The notes under the pieces were generated by a model, which was given only the letters and a program-made list of their open reading frames with translations, made no database searches and had not been told where the DNA came from. A stretch of 64,000 bases of DNA. It comes from Desulfococcus multivorans. Lineage in GTDB: Bacteria; Desulfobacterota; Desulfobacteria; Desulfobacterales; Desulfococcaceae. The translations under genes were made by a program, and so were the position numbers. Positions 1 to 7,516 of this stretch are shown piece by piece. The stretch spans positions 3,073,001 to 3,137,000 of the forward strand of contig NZ_CP015381.1 of assembly GCF_001854245.1 (NCBI RefSeq), read 5' to 3'. How positions within the stretch are numbered: the stretch's first letter is position 1; every line of letters starts with the position of its first letter.

Positions 1-1325
1 GCAACCGTATACCGGACGGCTTTTTCCACTGGATCGGCCTTTTTTTTCGCCCTTGCCTTCTCCTCGGCGGCTTTCCGCTCCGCCTCGGCCTTCTCGGCGG
101 CAGCCTTCTCCTCGGCAGCTTTCCGCTCCGCCTCGGCCTTCTCGGCGGCAGCCTTCTCCTCGGCGGCTTTCCGCTCCGCCTCGGCCTTCTCGGCGGCAGC
201 CTTCTCCTCGGCGGCTTTCCGCTCCGCCTCGGCCTTCTCGGCGGCAGCCTTCTCCTCGGCGGCTTTCCGCTCCGCCTCGGCCTTCTCGGCGGCAGCCTTC
301 TCCTCAGCGGCTTTCCGCTCCGCCTCGGCCTTCTCGGCGGCAGCCTTCTCCTCAGCGGCTTTCCGCTCCGCCTCGGCCTTCTCGGCCAGCTCTGCAAAAT
401 CAAAATCGAATTTCCGGCTCAAAATCTCCCGCATGCGGCTGTCGCCTTCATCGATACGGGGCGGCGCCGAAAAACCCGCCGCGTAGTCTGCGTCCTTCGG
501 CGCTGCATACAGATGCTCCGGCTGCCACCGGTCAAACTTCAGCCGCAGAAGCTCGGCTGTCGTGCGCTTCGGCTTCGGCGGCTTCGACACCGCCGCAAAA
601 TCGAAATCGAATTTCCGGCTCAAAATATCCCGCATGCGGCTGTCGCCTTCATCGATACGGGGCGGCGCCGAAAAACCCGCCGCGTAGTCTGCGTCCTTCG
701 GCGCTGCATACAGATGCTCCGGCTGCCACCGGTCAAACTTCAGCCGCAGAAGCTCGGCTGTCGTGCGCCTCGGCTTCGGCGGCTTCGACACCGCCGCAAA
801 ATCGAAATCGAATTTCCGGCTCAAAATATCCCGCATGCGGCTGTCGCCTTCATCGATACGGGGCGGCGCCGAAAAACCCGCCGCGTAGTCTGCGTCCTTC
901 GGCGCTGCATACAGATGCTCCGGCTGCCACCGGTCAAACTTCAGCCGCAGAAGCTCGGCTGTCGTGCGCCTCGGCTTCGGCGGCTTCGACACCGCCGCAA
1001 AATCGAAATCGAATTTCCGGCTCAAAATATCCCGCATGCGGCTGTCGCCTTCATCGATACGGGGCGGCGCCGAAAAACCCGCCGCGTAGTCTGCGTCCTT
1101 CGGCGCTGCATACAGATGCTCCGGCTGCCACCGGTCAAATTTTCTCATCAGCAGATCATTTGAAGACGGATTTTTCTGTTTTACGGTTGTTTTTTTCCCC
1201 GCCGTCGCCGTTTTCGCCGCCGGCGTTTTTTTACCGCCCTGCCTGGCACCTGCACTCATGGTCTTTTTTTTCTTCGCGACGGTCTTCTTTTTGGAGGTTG
1301 ATTTTACCGTTGTTTTTTTTGCCAT
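1..1325 (-). CDS. Repeat-rich Lys/Ala protein with coiled coil, cut by window edge
   Basis: I do not recognise this family. The minus-strand frame is open from ATG at 1325 (RBS-like AGAGGG just upstream) to the window edge, so at least 441 codons. The N-terminus is a histone-H1-like Lys/Ala/Thr tail (MAKKTTVKSTSKKK...). Then come four near-identical 67-residue units (201 bp, about 1140 to 395) containing FDRWQPEHLYAAPKDADY, PPRIDEGDSRMRDIL and RKFDFDF. These run into seven 16-residue units (48 bp each, about 395 to 56) of the type AAAEKAEAERKAAEEK, predicted to form a long charged helix like that of TolA. The last visible residues (KKKADPVEKAVRY) leave the repeat. The copies are almost identical in DNA, which suggests recent amplification. 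It lies 143 bp downstream of sfsA on the same strand. A nucleoid-associated or scaffold role is only a guess. Confidence 0.7.
   Translation of the reverse strand, partial: MAKKTTVKSTSKKKTVAKKKKTMSAGARQGGKKTPAAKTATAGKKTTVKQKNPSSNDLLMRKFDRWQPEHLYAAPKDADYAAGFSAPPRIDEGDSRMRDILSRKFDFDFAAVSKPPKPRRTTAELLRLKFDRWQPEHLYAAPKDADYAAGFSAPPRIDEGDSRMRDILSRKFDFDFAAVSKPPKPRRTTAELLRLKFDRWQPEHLYAAPKDADYAAGFSAPPRIDEGDSRMRDILSRKFDFDFAAVSKPPKPKRTTAELLRLKFDRWQPEHLYAAPKDADYAAGFSAPPRIDEGDSRMREILSRKFDFDFAELAEKAEAERKAAEEKAAAEKAEAERKAAEEKAAAEKAEAERKAAEEKAAAEKAEAERKAAEEKAAAEKAEAERKAAEEKAAAEKAEAERKAAEEKAAAEKAEAERKAAEEKARAKKKADPVEKAVRYTV
56..394 (-). repeat. Tandem 48-bp coding repeat, seven units
   Basis: Units beginning cttctcctcggcggc recur every 48 bp from about 56, with minor variants (cggcagc, cagcggc). 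Each encodes 16 residues of an Ala/Glu/Lys-rich helix. The period is a multiple of three, so copy-number changes would keep the reading frame. Confidence 0.9.
395..1143 (-). repeat. Tandem 201-bp coding repeat, four units
   Basis: The marker string gtcaaacttc recurs at 531, 732 and 933, and its variant at 1134, giving an exact 201-bp period (67 codons). Copies differ at only a few bases, for example gtgcgcttc against gtgcgcctc. The unit nearest position 395 is shortened and passes into the 48-bp repeat. Confidence 0.9.
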
Positions 1326-1468
1326 AAAAACCCTCTTTGCGTGTATAACCGGTTAAACAGAAAGAAAGCAGCCCATACATTGGTAATCATAACAAATTTG
1401 CAATTCGTTAATATAAGATCATGCTGATTTTGTAAACATTTTTTTCCCGGTCGGGGAATTCCTTCACC

Positions 1469-2203
1469 TCACAATCGGTAGGGAATTCTTTTATTCAACC
1501 GAATCCACTCCAACGTTATCACCACATCGAATACAAGAATTTCAACCCCCTCCTTCGCCGCAAGCCGCAGCCCCTCGCCATACTTCGGATCGATCTCATC
1601 CGCCGGGACAAAATACTCGGCGTCCATGCGCTGAATCAGGTAAAACATGACACATCTGTCGCCTTTTTTCGCCAACCGCCGAAGCTCCACCAGGTGTTTC
1701 AAGCCCCGAGCGGTGACGGCATCGGGAAAAGACGCCACTCCGTCTTGAACCCAGGTGCAGTTTTTCACCTCAACATAGCATCGGCCGCCCGCACCGTCGG
1801 ACAACAAAAGGTCAATTCGGCTGTTGCGGCCTACCGATGCCTCCCGTTGGACCGATGCATACCCCGAAAGCTCCTCGACAAGCCCCTGACCAATGGATGC
1901 CGCCACAAGACGGTTGGGGACCAATGTATTGACGCCGACCAGAGATGTCGGCATTCTGATTATTTCCCAGGTATACTTCAATTTTCGTTTCGGATTATCA
2001 TGAAAGGACAGGTAAACCGGCATTCCAGGCTCGCAGCAGCTCGTCATCTTTCCTGAATTCGGACAGTGCGCCGTTACTGCCTGACCGTTTTCGAGCACCA
2101 CGTCCGCCAGAAATCGTCGATATCGCTTGATCAGTCTGCCGGGGATCATCTCGGGCCACCCTATCTCTGAAGCGGAGGATCTGCATATCGGATATGTCGT
2201 CAC
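1469..2203 (-). CDS. sfsA: SfsA family protein (sugar fermentation stimulation homologue)
   Basis: The 244-residue product matches SfsA in length (about 230-240) and motifs: IPGRLIKRYRRFLADV near the N-terminus, HCPNSGKM, GVNTLVPN, RIDLLLSD and YVEVKNCTW. The last two fit the nuclease-like core of the family (acidic D, then E-x-K). SfsA was named for an effect on maltose use in E. coli; its biochemical role is unsettled, and DNA binding or nuclease activity has been proposed. The ATG at 2203 gives a short leader before the conserved start; ATG 18 codons further in is an alternative. It is divergent from the histidine kinase gene across 277 bp. No regulatory site is visible. Confidence 0.93.
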   Translation of the reverse strand: MTTYPICRSSASEIGWPEMIPGRLIKRYRRFLADVVLENGQAVTAHCPNSGKMTSCCEPGMPVYLSFHDNPKRKLKYTWEIIRMPTSLVGVNTLVPNRLVAASIGQGLVEELSGYASVQREASVGRNSRIDLLLSDGAGGRCYVEVKNCTWVQDGVASFPDAVTARGLKHLVELRRLAKKGDRCVMFYLIQRMDAEYFVPADEIDPKYGEGLRLAAKEGVEILVFDVVITLEWIRLNKRIPYRL

Positions 2204-2480
2204 TGAATCTCCTTAACCTGACTTTCGTAATGTTGACTGAACAGAGCGAACGGTTGTATTTATTTTTTGATCAGTGGGTTTTTGTCCCCCCGGACACCGC
2301 ACCTGGACGCCATGATCCCTGCGGGAAGCGTCTCCCTGCCGAATTCCGGTCGATATTACGTTTACGCGTCAACGAACGTAAGCGCTGAGCATAAACCGAA
2401 CCCGGCATCATGTCCGGACACTCCCGTGAGATGACGAAAATTGACATTCAGGATTCGCCGGTATATGAGGGCAGTCAATT

Positions 2481-3434
2481 ATGAAACATACACGATGGTT
2501 TTATCACCCCTTATTTGTTTTCATCTTCTCCATACTGGCCCTGGTGCTGTCGCTGTTTCTGTCGATATACTGGTACACCAAAGCCAGCAAGAACCTGGAA
2601 ACCATCGCCCGAAAATTCAACATCGATCCCCAGCAGGTGCTGAAATCGGAAACATGGATGGTGATTCTGGTGTTGTCCATCCTCGTGGGCATCATTCTCA
2701 TCGGCATCTTCGCCATTTTCGTCTACAGCCAGAAAACTGTTCAACTGTATCGCCTTCAGCACAATTTCATCAACAGCTTCACCCATGAACTCAAAACCCC
2801 CGTGACGTCTCTGAAGCTTTTTCTTGAAACTTTTCTCAAACACGACATTCCCAGAACCGATCAGATCACCTATATCCGCTATATGCTTCAGGACGTCGGA
2901 CGCCTCTCCGACAACATCAGTCGCATCCTGAATCTTGCCCGCATCGAGAGCAAGAGCTATGCGGGAGCATTTGTCGATTCCGACATGGTTCAACTGGTGA
3001 AAGACTTCATCACCGAAAACCACCACCTGTTCGAAGGATGTCAAATTGAGATCCACGATCCCGATGATGCGCCTTTCACATACACCGTCAACGTCCCCCT
3101 TTTCGAAATGTTCCTGATCAATATATTTACCAATGCCATTAAATACAACACTTCCCGGACGCCCAGAATCGATATCGTTTTCGAGAGGCAGAAACAGCGC
3201 CTCGCCGTCCATTTCCGGGACAACGGCATCGGCATCCCAAAAACGGAAATCAAACGGATTTTCAAAAAGTTTTATCAGGTGGGACGCTCCGATGATATGA
3301 CGGCCAAGGGGAGCGGCCTGGGGCTTTATCTGGTGCAGAATATCGCCAGGCTCCACAAAGGTCGGGTGATCGCCTCCAGTGACGGACCCGGGGAAGGCGC
3401 GGTCTTCACCCTGCTTCTGCCACGTCGCCGTTGA
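2481..3434 (+). CDS. Membrane sensor histidine kinase
   Basis: The 317-residue protein has two membrane segments (about residues 11-32 and 59-83) enclosing a short periplasmic loop of some 26 residues, so sensing may involve the membrane or a partner. A HisKA segment carries the phospho-acceptor His102 in SFTHELKTPV. The ATPase domain shows the N box (NIFTNAIKYN, about 214-223), the G1 box DNGIGIP (about 247-253) and the G2 box GSGLGLYLVQN (about 277). No HAMP domain is obvious. It precedes and slightly overlaps the response-regulator frame, so the pair is almost certainly one operon and cognate partners. The signal and target genes cannot be read from the sequence. Confidence 0.92.
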   Translation: MKHTRWFYHPLFVFIFSILALVLSLFLSIYWYTKASKNLETIARKFNIDPQQVLKSETWMVILVLSILVGIILIGIFAIFVYSQKTVQLYRLQHNFINSFTHELKTPVTSLKLFLETFLKHDIPRTDQITYIRYMLQDVGRLSDNISRILNLARIESKSYAGAFVDSDMVQLVKDFITENHHLFEGCQIEIHDPDDAPFTYTVNVPLFEMFLINIFTNAIKYNTSRTPRIDIVFERQKQRLAVHFRDNGIGIPKTEIKRIFKKFYQVGRSDDMTAKGSGLGLYLVQNIARLHKGRVIASSDGPGEGAVFTLLLPRRR

Positions 3435-3487
3435 CCCCGAGATCTGGAAAGGGAATCGATGTCAATCGCGGTTTGTTGAGGAATGCC

Positions 3488-4219
3488 ATGATCAGAAAAA
3501 ACAAAAAACGCATCCTGATCGTCGAGGATGAAAGCCATATTGCGGAAGGGTTGAAGCTGAACCTCACCCTTCAGGGCTATTCGCCGATCATCGCCAGGGA
3601 CGGCGGCGATGCCCTGAGACGTTGGAAGACAGAGCGACCCGATCTCATCATCCTCGACATCATGCTACCGGTGATTGACGGATTATCGGTTCTTCAGCAT
3701 ATCCGCCTCGAGGACGACCAGATTCCCATTCTGATCCTGTCTGCCAAAAGCGCTCACAACGATAAGATCAAAGGGCTTTCATACGGGGTGGACGACTATC
3801 TGACCAAACCGTTCCACCTGGACGAGCTGCTGCTCCGCATCGAACGCCTGCTCAAGCGATGCGCATGGTCCGGAGGATGCGAAGATGCCCGGGATACGGT
3901 CCTGGACACGACACCGACAGTCTATGTTTTCGGCGGCAACACGATCGACTTCCGGACGGCGACGGCCCAATGCCGGTGCGGCAGGATCCACCTCACTGAG
4001 CAGGAGTTGCGGCTGATGAAACTTTTTATCGCCCATCGTGGCAAGCCCCTCTCCCGCAGCAAACTTCTCAAGGTAGGCTGGGGCTATACCGGAAAGACGA
4101 CGACCCGAACGGTGGACAATTTCATCGTTCGCTTGCGCAAATATTTCGAGGAAAACCCTAAAAAGCCGGTTTTTTTCAAAAGCCTCCGGGCGGTGGGATA
4201 TGTCTTCGACCACGATTAG
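3488..4219 (+). CDS. OmpR/PhoB-type response regulator
   Basis: The 243-residue product has a receiver domain with acidic pocket VEDE at residues 12-15, phospho-acceptor Asp57 (LIILDIMLP) and the conserved Lys107 in YLTKPF. A C-terminal winged helix follows (LTEQELRLMKLFIAHRGKPLSR, then TVDNFIVRLRKY), typical of the OmpR/PhoB class. The frame is open from 3431, but I chose ATG 3488 because it follows TTGAGG and places the receiver strand at the usual distance from the N-terminus. It is transcribed with the upstream kinase and ends convergently 36 bp from the DUF554 gene. Targets are unknown. Confidence 0.92.
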   Translation: MIRKNKKRILIVEDESHIAEGLKLNLTLQGYSPIIARDGGDALRRWKTERPDLIILDIMLPVIDGLSVLQHIRLEDDQIPILILSAKSAHNDKIKGLSYGVDDYLTKPFHLDELLLRIERLLKRCAWSGGCEDARDTVLDTTPTVYVFGGNTIDFRTATAQCRCGRIHLTEQELRLMKLFIAHRGKPLSRSKLLKVGWGYTGKTTTRTVDNFIVRLRKYFEENPKKPVFFKSLRAVGYVFDHD

Positions 4220-4255
4220 CGTCTTTGATTGCCGTCACCCTTTCAGCTCCCTCGG

Positions 4256-4945
4256 CTAAAAGGGTGCGAATCTGCGAACGATGTAATAGGCGAGAGGGAT
4301 GAAGATAGCGGGCAGCATGTTGCCCACCTTGATCCGCTTGATCTCGAGCATATTGAAGCCTATGGCCATTATGAGCAAACCACCGACTGCCGACATTTGA
4401 CTGACGACCGCCGGTACAAGAAACGGTTTGATGAGCGTCGCCGTGAAGGTGATGAACCCCTGATAGCAGAAGACTGAAACAGCAGAAAAAAGAACGCCGA
4501 TACCGAAGGTCGACCCGAAGACAACGGCGGCCACACCGTCAAGAACGGACTTGGCGTAGAGGGTCTTGTGGTCTCCTGTAAGTCCGCTCTCCATAGCGCC
4601 TACAATGGCCATGGATCCAACACAGAAGAGCAGGCTTGCGGCAACAAAGCCTTTCGAGAACCCGCCCTCCTCTTTGGAAAAACGTCGCTCAAGGCGGTTT
4701 CCGAAACGCTCCAGGCGCTCTTCGATGCGAAGCATCTCACCGATGACGCTACCGATGGCCAGGCTGAAAATCACCAGCAGGATGTCCGGTGTGTCGATGG
4801 CGCCCTTCAGGCCGATCAGAATGACGGCGAGGCTGATGGCATGCATCACCGTCGACGTGTATTTTTCGGGCGCGCCGCCCCGCAGCAAAAGCCCCGCCAG
4901 GGCGCCGCAAACGATTGCCAATGTGTTGACCAGTGTTCCCAGCAA
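4256..4945 (-). CDS. DUF554 family membrane protein
   Basis: The 229-residue, very hydrophobic protein begins MLGTLVNTLAIVCGALAGLLL and contains SLAIGSVIGEMLRIEERLERFG, VGSMAIVGAMESGLTGD and LDGVAAVVFGSTFGIGVL. These are the hallmarks of the DUF554 (YqgA/YdfK-like) family. About six to seven membrane segments are expected. The function of the family is not established; a transport role is often assumed. It lies convergent to the response-regulator gene and does not appear to share an operon with the protease gene upstream. Confidence 0.88.
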   Translation of the reverse strand: MLGTLVNTLAIVCGALAGLLLRGGAPEKYTSTVMHAISLAVILIGLKGAIDTPDILLVIFSLAIGSVIGEMLRIEERLERFGNRLERRFSKEEGGFSKGFVAASLLFCVGSMAIVGAMESGLTGDHKTLYAKSVLDGVAAVVFGSTFGIGVLFSAVSVFCYQGFITFTATLIKPFLVPAVVSQMSAVGGLLIMAIGFNMLEIKRIKVGNMLPAIFIPLAYYIVRRFAPF

Positions 4946-5118
4946 AACGGCCGTCCTTCCTGAGATGACAGACCCGCATACCGTATTCCCGAGGCGACGG
5001 CATCGGCGGATACATGAAAACGGTCTGTTACATATGCAACCGCAGACGGGGTGTCAACCTGAAAGATCGCTTCGGATCGCCGGACGACACGTCTTTGCCC
5101 TGAGAGAGCCCGCCGGGA

Positions 5119-6486
5119 TCATTTTCGGATATAGCCCCACGCCACGAGCCGGTTGTACGCATGCTGTGCCTGAGCCCCCTGTTGTGTCGCTTGAAGATAC
5201 TTCTGGTAATGTGCTGCCGCGGTCGTCTTGTCGCCCATTCCCTCCAACGCGTATCCTTTATAAAACGTCGCATTGGCATTTCCCGGCAACAACCGATCAT
5301 AACGGTCGAAGGACCGATAGGCTTCCGGATACTTCTTTTGATCGAGCTGTGCAAAACCGCCGACATACCAGGCCTGTCCCTCCCCCGGATAGACGGCCTT
5401 GGCCCTGTCGGCATAGGATTCCGCCTCCCGGCTCTTTTTTTGAACCGCCAGGCATTTCGACATCATGACGAGGCCCGCATAATCCTCGGGTGCCTGCTTC
5501 AATGCACTATCGAGGAGAGACTCAGCCTCGTCGTACCGCTTTTTGGAAAGCGCTGTTTCCCCTTTCTGCATGAGCTCGACGGCCCCTTTCATGGCGCGAA
5601 GCCTGGCGGTGTTATCCATGTAACGCTCCCGACGGCGCGGCGCGCTGCGCGAACCTTGATAGGTTGTCCGAGCGGCGTCCACGGCCGTTCGGTACCGCTC
5701 ATCGCTCATGGGGTGCGTTGAAAAAAGAACGTCCGTATAGCCGGGCCTTTCTTTTGAAAGGGAATTGAGCATTTCCATCAGCGCCACGAAGCCATCTGTG
5801 CTGTAGCCGGCCTTAACCATGTAAGCGTTCCCCAGGGCGTCGGCCTCTCGCTCGTTATCGCGGCTGTATGAGGCCAGAAGAAGGCTTGCACCAAGCATAC
5901 CCAGTTGCCCGGCGATATCGGCATACGAAGCGGCACCGAGGCCGGCGGCGGCCTGAAGTCCGGTGAGCAGCACTGAAGAAATCTGGCTCTTGGACATCTG
6001 CTCGGCGGTATGGCGCGCATTGACATGTCCGAGTTCATGTCCCAGCAACCCGGCCAGGGCCGCTTCATCAGCCAGTTCGAGCAGGATGCCCCGAGTTACC
6101 GCGATGCTTCCCCCGGGGAAGGCATAGGCATTCACGTAAACGGCATTTACGGTCTTGAAAGCGTACGGCATCCCCGTACGATGGGTATGCGGGACAAGGC
6201 TCTGGCCGACCTGACCGATGTACCGATTCAATGCCGTATCCTGAATGATACCGTAGTCCGCTGAATATTGTCTTGGCGAGTACTGCCGATCGATCTCAAC
6301 CTCCTGAGATTCCGATACCAGCATCAGCTGGGAACGCCCCGTAACGGGATCCACGGCACACCCCATGACCATCCCTATTCCCCCAACGGGCAGCATCCAC
6401 AGAAAATCTCTTCGGGAAAAACCGCCGATTCTCGAACGATCGTTATCATTTTCCCGCCTCGGCAGACCTCCGCAATCCTTCATCAT
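5119..6486 (-). CDS. Tat-exported M48 metalloprotease with TPR-like repeats (BepA-like)
   Basis: The 455-residue protein starts with a twin-arginine-like leader (FSRRDFLWMLPVGGIGMVMGC) whose Cys43 could be lipidated. The M48 active site is HELGH at residues 150-154, with the third zinc ligand region NEREADALG at about 211-219. From about residue 290 there are TPR-like helices (AESLLDSALKQAPEDYAGL, then YDRLLPGNANATFYKGYAL). The layout resembles BepA/YfgC, the periplasmic protease and chaperone that maintains outer-membrane proteins. The gene stands alone, divergent from the M20 remnant over about 240 bp. A role in envelope quality control is inferred from the family. Confidence 0.92.
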   Translation of the reverse strand: MMKDCGGLPRRENDNDRSRIGGFSRRDFLWMLPVGGIGMVMGCAVDPVTGRSQLMLVSESQEVEIDRQYSPRQYSADYGIIQDTALNRYIGQVGQSLVPHTHRTGMPYAFKTVNAVYVNAYAFPGGSIAVTRGILLELADEAALAGLLGHELGHVNARHTAEQMSKSQISSVLLTGLQAAAGLGAASYADIAGQLGMLGASLLLASYSRDNEREADALGNAYMVKAGYSTDGFVALMEMLNSLSKERPGYTDVLFSTHPMSDERYRTAVDAARTTYQGSRSAPRRRERYMDNTARLRAMKGAVELMQKGETALSKKRYDEAESLLDSALKQAPEDYAGLVMMSKCLAVQKKSREAESYADRAKAVYPGEGQAWYVGGFAQLDQKKYPEAYRSFDRYDRLLPGNANATFYKGYALEGMGDKTTAAAHYQKYLQATQQGAQAQHAYNRLVAWGYIRK

Positions 6487-6727
6487 GTCTCTCCTTGTCC
6501 CATTTCGTCCCCGAAATCATCCTCATGCCTCTACAGAAACATCTATCGGCAATGATAGGAATAATTGCCGAGACTTGTCAACCTGAACGGCCATGTGTTC
6601 AGTGGTAAAATCCTGTAAAGCCCCATCGTCTTGACCCTGCGGCCGCTTTCGCGCCAAGCTCCATATGGAAATGGAAAACAGCCGCGGCTCTTCCATCACA
6701 ATTCACCGGCAAAGAAAGGCGAGAAAC

Positions 6728-7502
6728 ATGCGGGAAATTGTCGAGCTGACCAAGACGCTCATCCGTTTCAAAACACGCACGCCCGATACGGATGAACTTC
6801 ATCATTGCGCCCGATATATCCAAGCCTGGCTCGACCGATACGACGTTGTTTACCACCGGCAGGACGTGGCGGGCATCCCCTCCATCTGGGCGCTGCCCCA
6901 TACCGGGCGCACAAAAATCCTTCTGGTGACCCATTTCGATGTCGTCAACGGCCCGGATACCCTGTTCGTGCCGGTTGAAAAGGATGGAATGCTTTACGGT
7001 CGAGGCGCCGTAGACGACAAATACGCCGTAGCCCTGTCTCTTGTGCTGTTCAAGAATACCCTTGCCGCGCTGAGGCGGCAATCCGGGGGACAGGCAGATA
7101 TGTCCTTCGGCATTCTGATCACGGGGGACGAGGAACGCCGAACACGACGACGTCCCCGCACTTCTCGAGGAAATGCAGCGACGCATTCAAAGCGTGCTGA
7201 CGGTGACGATTCAGGAACCCCTCTTCAAGGCCGGCAGGACCCCTTTTCTGGATCTCCTGGAAAAAATGGTCCCTGACGTCCGGCTGGATTGGGAGGACGG
7301 CGCCAGCGACGCCCGTTTTCTATCGGCCCACGGCATTCCCGGGGTGGTTTGGGGCGCCGACGGAGACCAGAGTCAGCATTCAGACGATGAGCATGTCGCC
7401 GTCGAGAGCATTACCCGGCTTTACGGCGCTCTCGACCAGTTTCTGGACGCCTGTCGGAATATGCCGTCCCCGGAAAGACCTCAGCCGAAAACGCGATCGT
7501 AA
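6728..7502 (+). pseudogene. M20 family metallohydrolase, internal deletion with frameshift
   Basis: The N-terminal part (ATG 6728, MREIVELTKTLIRFKT) shows the M20 metal site: THFDVV, GRGAVDDKYAV and the catalytic GDEE near 7130. Directly after GDEE the frame is lost. The sequence resumes one frame over at about 7149 with AEHDDVPALLEEMQRR, which is the end of the lid (dimerisation) domain, followed by the second half of the catalytic domain (DGASDARFLSAHGIP and QSQHSDDEH). The whole locus would encode about 258 residues against about 380-400 for family members. Most of the lid domain, roughly 120-140 residues, is therefore deleted out of frame. Two intact-looking fragments remain, but a working enzyme is unlikely. 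ArgE, DapE or dipeptidase specificity cannot be told. Confidence 0.85.
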
Positions 7503-7516
7503 AGTAACACGACGCG

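Noticed and set aside
56-1143. Possible CRISPR array from regular repeats
   Set aside because: Repeats are directly adjacent without unique spacers, are multiples of three and keep a reading frame. They are coding repeats.
53-1327. Plus-strand 424-codon frame with Pro/Arg/Ser repeats
   Set aside because: It is the antisense of the repeat gene. The minus frame has a good RBS and start, a meaningful repeat unit and a helical Ala/Glu/Lys part; the plus frame gives low-complexity SAPPRPSR strings.
2194-2388. Plus-strand 64-codon frame upstream of the histidine kinase
   Set aside because: No RBS, no domain, and it overlaps the sfsA start. Probably part of the divergent promoter region.
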